Of a DNA stretch of 18,045 nt, positions 12,550 through 18,045 are shown one piece after another (the first letter of the stretch is position 1; the number at the start of each line of letters is the position of its first letter). The DNA is from PFJX01 sp031426815 (lineage in GTDB: Bacteria > Pseudomonadota > Gammaproteobacteria > Burkholderiales > Thiobacillaceae). The stretch is from NCBI GenBank assembly GCA_031426815.1, contig JASJPG010000013.1, positions 1 to 18,045 on the forward strand. Direction: 5' to 3'. The notes under the pieces are model-generated. The model had not been told where the DNA came from, searched no databases, and worked only from the letters and a program-made list of their open reading frames with translations. The translations under genes were made by a program, and so were the position numbers.

Positions 12550-13635
12550 TCAGACCAGCGGCTTGCCGTTGCGGACGAACGGGTATTTCACCACCGCCGC
12601 CTTCATACGCTTGTCGCGGATTTCCACTACGACGGTATCGCCGATGTTGACGCCGGCCGGCACGCGGGCGAACGCAATCGAACCGTTCAAGGTCGGCGAA
12701 AAGGAACCGCTGGTGATCTCGCCTTCGCCATGTTCGGTGAACACCGGTTGGTGATTGCGCAGCACGCCGCGGTCGAGCAGTTTGAGGCCGACCAGTTGGC
12801 GCGCGCGCGGCAAATGCAGCAGGGAATTCTTGCCGATGAAATCGCGTTCCGACTTCAGGTCGACCGTCCAGGCCAGGCCGGATTCCAGCGGCGTCGTTGC
12901 TTCGGTCATGTCCTGGCCGTACAGGTTCATGCCGGCTTCCAGACGCAGCGTGTCGCGCGCGCCTAGGCCGCAGGGTTTGACGCCAGCTTCAAGCAAGGCC
13001 TGCCAAAAGAACGGTGCGGCTTTCGCCGGCAGCATGATTTCGAAACCATCCTCGCCGGTGTAGCCGGTGCGGGCGACGAACATGTCGCCGACGACAACCG
13101 CGAAGAATGACTTCATCGGCGCGGCCAGTTCCTGCATGCCGGGCATGGCTTGCCAGAGTTTGGTCGCGGCGTTCGGGCCTTGCACGGCGATCATGGCGAG
13201 GTCGCGGCGCGGCGTCAGGGTCAGTTGCGGCGCGTATTTGGCCAGTTGCACTTCCATCCAGGCGATGTCCTTGTCGGCGCAACCGGCGTTGACCACGATG
13301 CGGAACCAGGATTCGTTGAGGAAGTAGATGATCAGGTCGTCCACCACGCCGCCGCCTTCGTGCAGCATGCAGCTATACAGCGCCTTGCCGGTGGTCTGCA
13401 GCTTGTCGACGTTGTTGGCGACCAGTTTCTTCAGGAATTCGCGCGCGCCCTCACCCTTCAGATCGACCGGCAGCATGTGCGACACATCGAACATGCCGGC
13501 GTCGCGCCGCACGATGTGGTGCTCCTCGATTTGCGAACCGTAATGGATCGGCATTTCCCAGCCGGAGAAATCGACCAGCTTGGCGTTGGCTTCGCGGTGT
13601 TTGTAGATGAGCGGGGTTTGTTTCAGGTCAGCCAT
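12550..13635 (-). CDS. gcvT: Glycine cleavage system T protein (aminomethyltransferase)
   Basis: The protein has 361 aa, the family's usual length. It releases ammonia from the aminomethyl-lipoyl arm of GcvH and transfers the one-carbon unit to tetrahydrofolate. Family blocks are VDFSGWEMPIHYGSQIEEH (21-39), RRDAGMFDVSHM (43-54), GGVVDDLIIYF (95-105; D100 fits the catalytic Asp101 of the E. coli enzyme), TGYTGEDGFEIMLP, and LGARDTLRLEAGMNLYG. ATG at 13635 has GAGGAG upstream, and its first 8 nt overlap the end of lipA, indicating coupling. The toxin-antitoxin operator begins 9 nt after its stop. Confidence 0.97.
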   Translation of the reverse strand: MADLKQTPLIYKHREANAKLVDFSGWEMPIHYGSQIEEHHIVRRDAGMFDVSHMLPVDLKGEGAREFLKKLVANNVDKLQTTGKALYSCMLHEGGGVVDDLIIYFLNESWFRIVVNAGCADKDIAWMEVQLAKYAPQLTLTPRRDLAMIAVQGPNAATKLWQAMPGMQELAAPMKSFFAVVVGDMFVARTGYTGEDGFEIMLPAKAAPFFWQALLEAGVKPCGLGARDTLRLEAGMNLYGQDMTEATTPLESGLAWTVDLKSERDFIGKNSLLHLPRARQLVGLKLLDRGVLRNHQPVFTEHGEGEITSGSFSPTLNGSIAFARVPAGVNIGDTVVVEIRDKRMKAAVVKYPFVRNGKPLV

Positions 13636-14548
13636 GTTGAATCTCCTCGGCGAAATAGGAACTGCGCACCAGCGGACCCGCCTTGACCCAGGCGAAACCC
13701 AACTCGCGCGCGGCGATTTCGTATTCTGTGAACTCTTCCGGCGGCACGTAACGGGCGACCGGCAGATTGTCCAGGGTCGGGCGCAGATACTGGCCGAGCG
13801 ACAGGCGTTGCACGCCGACCGCGCGCAGGTCGCGCAGCACGTCCAGCACTTCCGCCTGCGTTTCGCCCAGGCCGAGCATCAGCGACGACTTGGCCTCCAC
13901 GCCGGGCATAGCGTTCGACAGGCCTGCAGCAATTTCCAGCAGACGCAGCGAGCGTTCGTACTTGGCACCCTTGCGCGCTGCCTGGTACAGGCGCGGTACG
14001 GTTTCCATGTTGTGGCCCCAGATCAGATCGCGCCGAGCGCCCGCTGGCAAAGCTTGCAACGTGTCGGTGAACAGACCGGCTGCGGCTTCTTGCACCAGAC
14101 GAAAATCGGGGGTCAGGAATTCCACGCCGATATCGCCGCGCCGCTGGCGCAGTTCGCGCAACGTCTCGGCAAAGCAACCGGCGCCGCCATCGGCCAGATC
14201 GTCGCGATTGACCGAAGTCAGCACGACGAAATTCAGGCCCAGTCCGATGCAGGATTCGGCGACGCGACGCGGTTCGTCGGCGTCAAGCCAGGTCGGCCGC
14301 CCGGTTTTAACGGAGCAGAAGGCGCAGGCACGCGTACAGGTATCGCCCAGCAGCATGAAGGTCGCGGTGCCGCGGCTCCAGCATTCGCCGCGGTTCGGGC
14401 AGCGCGCCTCTTCGCACACGGTATGCAGGTCGCGGCCGTGCACGGCGCGGGCGGTATTAGGAAACTGCGCCTCGCGGCCCAGGTTCTGACGAATCCAGAT
14501 CGGCATGCGAGCGGCATTGCGGGACTTGGTGGACAGATCAGCGTGCAA
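13628..14548 (-). CDS. lipA: Lipoyl synthase (radical SAM), first gene of the gcv operon
   Basis: The protein has 306 aa with a TTG start at 14548. LipA inserts two sulfurs into octanoyl groups bound to carrier proteins such as GcvH. The auxiliary cluster cysteines are C45, C50 and C56 (VCEEARCPNRGECW). The radical-SAM CxxxCxxC is C71, C75, C78 (GDTCTRACAFCSV). The C-terminal RSSY that ligates the auxiliary cluster is at 295-298. An upstream in-frame GTG (14599) lies inside the riboswitch terminator and cannot be the normal start; TTG has CTGGAG 6 nt before it. ATG at 14506 is an alternative without a ribosome binding site. Parts differ from common LipA (DLIWGHNMETV rather than DVFNHNxETV), suggesting a second, system-dedicated copy. 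Confidence 0.92.
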   Translation of the reverse strand: MHADLSTKSRNAARMPIWIRQNLGREAQFPNTARAVHGRDLHTVCEEARCPNRGECWSRGTATFMLLGDTCTRACAFCSVKTGRPTWLDADEPRRVAESCIGLGLNFVVLTSVNRDDLADGGAGCFAETLRELRQRRGDIGVEFLTPDFRLVQEAAAGLFTDTLQALPAGARRDLIWGHNMETVPRLYQAARKGAKYERSLRLLEIAAGLSNAMPGVEAKSSLMLGLGETQAEVLDVLRDLRAVGVQRLSLGQYLRPTLDNLPVARYVPPEEFTEYEIAARELGFAWVKAGPLVRSSYFAEEIQHG

Positions 14549-14560
14549 ACCGGGCTCCAG

Positions 14561-14601
14561 AAATAAAAAGGGCGAACGCGAGTTGCCCCAAACGTTCACC
14601 C
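14561..14601 (-). terminator. Intrinsic terminator of the glycine riboswitch
   Basis: On the minus strand GGGTGAACG (14601-14593) pairs fully with CGTTCGCCC (14578-14570), with one G-U pair, followed by TTTTTATTT. The stem can extend through AGAG against the T-run, invading the 3' strand of aptamer 2 P1. This makes it a plausible expression platform. Confidence 0.85.
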
Positions 14602-14775
14602 CTCTGTCCGGTTACCTGAGAGATTTGCCCCATCGGTGGCCACGGCATTTGTTGCAATAACCAATGCGCGGCGCTCTCCAGAGTTGCCCAATTCTCGCGG
14701 TCCTTGATGCCTGAGCGGTTGCGGGTGGCGTTGCGCCTTCGGCGGCCAGTCCTGCAACTGGCACTCTCCCGCGAG
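14602..14775 (-). promoter_or_regulatory. Tandem glycine riboswitch
   Basis: Aptamer 1 spans 14775-14694: P1 is CTCGCGG/CCGCGAG, with GGGAGAGTGCC, GCCGAAGGCGCAA and CTCAGGCATCAAGGACC. Aptamer 2 spans 14683-14602: P1 is CTCTG/CAGAG, with GGAGAGCGCC, CCACCGATGGGGCAAA and CTCTCAGGTAACCGGACAGAG. These are the conserved glycine aptamer signatures in tandem with a short linker. Natural glycine riboswitches upstream of gcv genes switch expression on when glycine is abundant; the terminator downstream fits that. The leader controls lipA and the whole gcv operon. Confidence 0.95.
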
Positions 14776-14791
14776 AACGATAGCGGGCTGG

Positions 14792-14820
14792 ACTATACCG
14801 GGCGCGCTGGGTCGCGACAA
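14792..14820 (-). promoter_or_regulatory. Sigma-70-type promoter of the riboswitch/gcv operon
   Basis: On the minus strand TTGTCG (14820-14815), a 17-nt spacer and TATAGT (14797-14792) give 4/6 and 5/6 matches to the -35 and -10 consensus. Transcription would begin near 14785, just ahead of aptamer 1. It sits directly after the DUF3426 stop codon. Confidence 0.65.
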
Positions 14821-14823
14821 TCG

Positions 14824-15756
14824 TTATGGATATGCCAGGCTGAGCGCATAGCCCGAGGCGACCAGATTGCCGATATCGAGATCGAGCCGAATCTCCCGCT
14901 CGGCGCGGTCAGGCATGCCGCCGGCGAGTTTGACGCCAGGCGGCAGATAGGTTTGCGGGCGGAATACCTGCTGCGCCACCGGCGCTTCACGCATATCGCT
15001 CAAAGTCAGCGTGATCTGCGGCCAGGCCTGGGTCTGTCCGCTGCGATTGACCAGCAGAAAAGTCAGGCGCACACGGGATTTCTGTTCCGGATCGTGCTCC
15101 AGCGAGGAGGAAGCAATGGCATCTTGGTTCAGTTGGCGCGGCAACGGCACGCTGCAGCGCAACGACTGGCAGAGCCATTCCAGTGCTGGGCGCGTGGCGG
15201 GCGCGGCGGTGGCCAGTTCCGCGCGCAGGAAATACGCCGCTTGCAGCAGCAACAAGCCAAGCAGCAGGGTGGCCAGGCTGGCGTAGGACACGGTTTTCCA
15301 GGTGCGCGGCGGCTTTTCAGCCAGTACATGCAATGGTTGCAACAGAATATCTGCGGCTTTGTCGGCGGCTTTGTCCACACTCACAACCGCTGGCGCACTG
15401 AGCGTCACCGTATCTTCGGCAATCGGGTTATCGCTCAGCGCATGTGAGAGTGTTTCGGCATGCTCGGGCAAGTCGACTTCGGCATAGGCCTCAGCGAGCA
15501 TCGCTGCAGGCGTTTGCTCTTCCGGTTCCGGGTTCGCCGCGACGGTGGGAACGAACTCGAACGTGTCAGGCGATGGCGCGATGTCAGCGCTGGCCGGCGC
15601 ATCCTCGGCGGGCGGTTCTTCCAGTTCCGGCAGCAGCGTGTCGTAGGCGTTGAATACTGCATTGCAATGCCCGCAGCGCACCAAACCACGGCGGGCGCCC
15701 AGATGTTCCTGGCTGACCCGGAAGGTGGTACGACACTCGGGACAGGTGGTTTGCAT
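14824..15756 (-). CDS. Zinc-ribbon and DUF3426 membrane protein
   Basis: The protein has 310 aa. The N-terminus is an MJ0042-type zinc ribbon with C5/C8 (TTCPECRTTF) and C28/C31 (VRCGHCNAVF). A long acidic, proline-rich linker (about 45-150) follows, then one transmembrane helix (about 155-177). A DUF3426 domain (about 195-310) contains FLLVNRSGQTQAWPQITLTLSD, RPQTYLPPG and a C-terminal GYALSLAYP. The layout suggests a cytoplasmic zinc ribbon with the DUF3426 domain across the inner membrane. Function is unknown. ATG at 15756 lies 9 nt after the prmA stop, so it belongs to the accC-prmA transcription unit, an arrangement common in betaproteobacteria. Confidence 0.88.
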   Translation of the reverse strand: MQTTCPECRTTFRVSQEHLGARRGLVRCGHCNAVFNAYDTLLPELEEPPAEDAPASADIAPSPDTFEFVPTVAANPEPEEQTPAAMLAEAYAEVDLPEHAETLSHALSDNPIAEDTVTLSAPAVVSVDKAADKAADILLQPLHVLAEKPPRTWKTVSYASLATLLLGLLLLQAAYFLRAELATAAPATRPALEWLCQSLRCSVPLPRQLNQDAIASSSLEHDPEQKSRVRLTFLLVNRSGQTQAWPQITLTLSDMREAPVAQQVFRPQTYLPPGVKLAGGMPDRAEREIRLDLDIGNLVASGYALSLAYP

Positions 15757-15765
15757 GCCGCGCAG

Positions 15766-16656
15766 CTAGTTTTTCGTGCCCGACAGACAGACCCAGCCGT
15801 CTTCCGTCGCCCACAGGCGCATATCGAAAAACTGGCTGTACAGCGCGAGCACCTCGGCGGCCTGCTCGGCCAGGATGCCGGACAGGGCGATGCGCCCGCC
15901 GGGTTTGACTCGCCCGGCCAGCAGCGGCATCAGCGCCTTCAGCGGATTGGTCAGGATATTGGCGACCAGCACATCGAACTCGCCGGCGGGCAGGGCATCC
16001 GGCAGGAAAAAGGCGGCCTCGGTGCGATTGCTTTCGGCATTGTTGCGCGATGCGGTAATGGCTTGCGCGTCGACATCGCTGCCGACCACATGGCCGGCGC
16101 CCAGTTTTTTGGCGGCGATTGCCAGGATGCCGGAACCGCAGCCGTAATCCAGCACGGACTCGCCCCCTTGCACATGCTGTTCCAGCCATTTCAGGCACAA
16201 GCGTGTGGTGGGATGGCTGCCGGTGCCGAAGGCGAGGCCGGGATCGAGCACCAGCACGATGGCATTCGGCGTTGTTACAAAATCGGCGGCGTCATGCCAG
16301 GACGGCACGATCCAGAGCCGGTCGGAAATCGGGATCGGCTCGAACTGGGCTTGGGTCAGCCGCACCCAGTCCTGCTCGGGCACGACTTCAATTTCACGCT
16401 CGATCTCGGCCGGGAGCTTCAGCTGGGCAAGCAACGCTGCGATATCGGCATCGGCCTCCAGCAACGCGACCACCCAATTGCGCTGCCAGGCTTTCGGGTC
16501 GTCCAGGCCGGGCTCGCCGAACTGGGGGAGTTCGGCATCGGTGCCGGCATCGCGGTCTTCAATCGAGACCGACAGCGCGCCCGCTTCCATCAGCGCATCG
16601 GCAAGCGTTTCGGCAGCTTCGCCCGCGGCGGCCAGTTTCAGGGAGACCCAGGACAT
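15766..16656 (-). CDS. prmA: Ribosomal protein L11 methyltransferase
   Basis: The protein has 296 aa; E. coli PrmA has 293. It trimethylates ribosomal protein L11 using S-adenosylmethionine. The N-terminal L11-binding domain begins MSWVSLKLAA. The methyltransferase domain shows LDPGLAFGTGSHPTT (137-151), the SAM-binding VLDYGCGSGILAIAA (168-182), and VANIL (231-235). ATG at 16656 is 16 nt after the accC stop with GGAG 10 nt upstream; in-frame sequence further upstream overlaps accC and is not protein-like. Confidence 0.95.
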   Translation of the reverse strand: MSWVSLKLAAAGEAAETLADALMEAGALSVSIEDRDAGTDAELPQFGEPGLDDPKAWQRNWVVALLEADADIAALLAQLKLPAEIEREIEVVPEQDWVRLTQAQFEPIPISDRLWIVPSWHDAADFVTTPNAIVLVLDPGLAFGTGSHPTTRLCLKWLEQHVQGGESVLDYGCGSGILAIAAKKLGAGHVVGSDVDAQAITASRNNAESNRTEAAFFLPDALPAGEFDVLVANILTNPLKALMPLLAGRVKPGGRIALSGILAEQAAEVLALYSQFFDMRLWATEDGWVCLSGTKN

Positions 16657-16672
16657 GACCGCCGAACTCCAA

Positions 16673-18022
<1,350 letters not shown>

Positions 18023-18045
18023 GACTTAACCCCATGTGAAGAAGG

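Noticed and set aside
14549..14599. GTG at 14599 as the lipA start
   Set aside because: It lies in the riboswitch terminator stem and has no independent ribosome binding site; TTG 14548 has CTGGAG at 6 nt.
18023..18045. End of accB at the right edge
   Set aside because: Only 23 nt remain and no diagnostic AccB C-terminal residues can be read with confidence.

Overview
The window looks like a chromosomal segment of a PEP-CTERM-bearing betaproteobacterium (perhaps Rhodocyclales or Nitrosomonadales; this is inference). The reasons are GC-rich coding, an accC-prmA-DUF3426 gene order, split glycine decarboxylase genes behind a tandem glycine riboswitch, and PEP-CTERM proteins. No rRNA, tRNA or CRISPR array was seen.

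Positions 1-6938 form an accessory, surface/biofilm-flavoured region. A secreted RTX protein made almost entirely of 52 Ca-binding nonapeptides runs off the left edge (minus strand, start 1716). It has a good sigma-54 promoter candidate at 1835-1820. A long intergenic region (1717-2369) holds a palindromic site, a cluster of three hairpins and a 14-bp palindrome. Next come a plus-strand PEP-CTERM protein with a lamin-tail-like domain (2370-3143), a terminator-like hairpin, a REP-like palindrome and a 273-bp MITE-like element (3268-3540). A minus-strand PEP-CTERM protein with two DVUA0089-like repeats (4955-3537) follows, and its stop codon is supplied by the MITE end. Just upstream of it lies a VpsR-like sigma-54 activator (6573-4987) with a degenerate receiver and an intact GAFTGA loop. 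Three similar 16-bp sites centred on GAATTC lie upstream of the RTX gene, the second PEP-CTERM gene and the activator, so these genes may form a small regulon.

Positions 6939-14820 hold a minus-strand glycine cleavage operon. In transcription order it is: sigma-70-like promoter, tandem glycine riboswitch, intrinsic terminator, lipA, gcvT, Phd-like antitoxin, PIN toxin, gcvH, gcvPA, tpx, gcvPB, dgkA and a MOSC protein. LipA makes the lipoyl group of GcvH, and GcvT/H/PA/PB oxidise glycine to CO2, NH3 and methylene-THF. Two intrusions stand out: a toxin-antitoxin pair with its own operator/promoter between gcvT and gcvH, and tpx between gcvPA and gcvPB.

Positions 14824-18022 hold the housekeeping minus-strand series accC, prmA and a DUF3426 zinc-ribbon membrane protein, spaced 9-16 nt apart.

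The most interesting material is the RTX/PEP-CTERM/VpsR-like region with its shared sites, the block-wise Leu/Met pattern of the RTX repeats, and the glycine-riboswitch operon carrying an addiction module.
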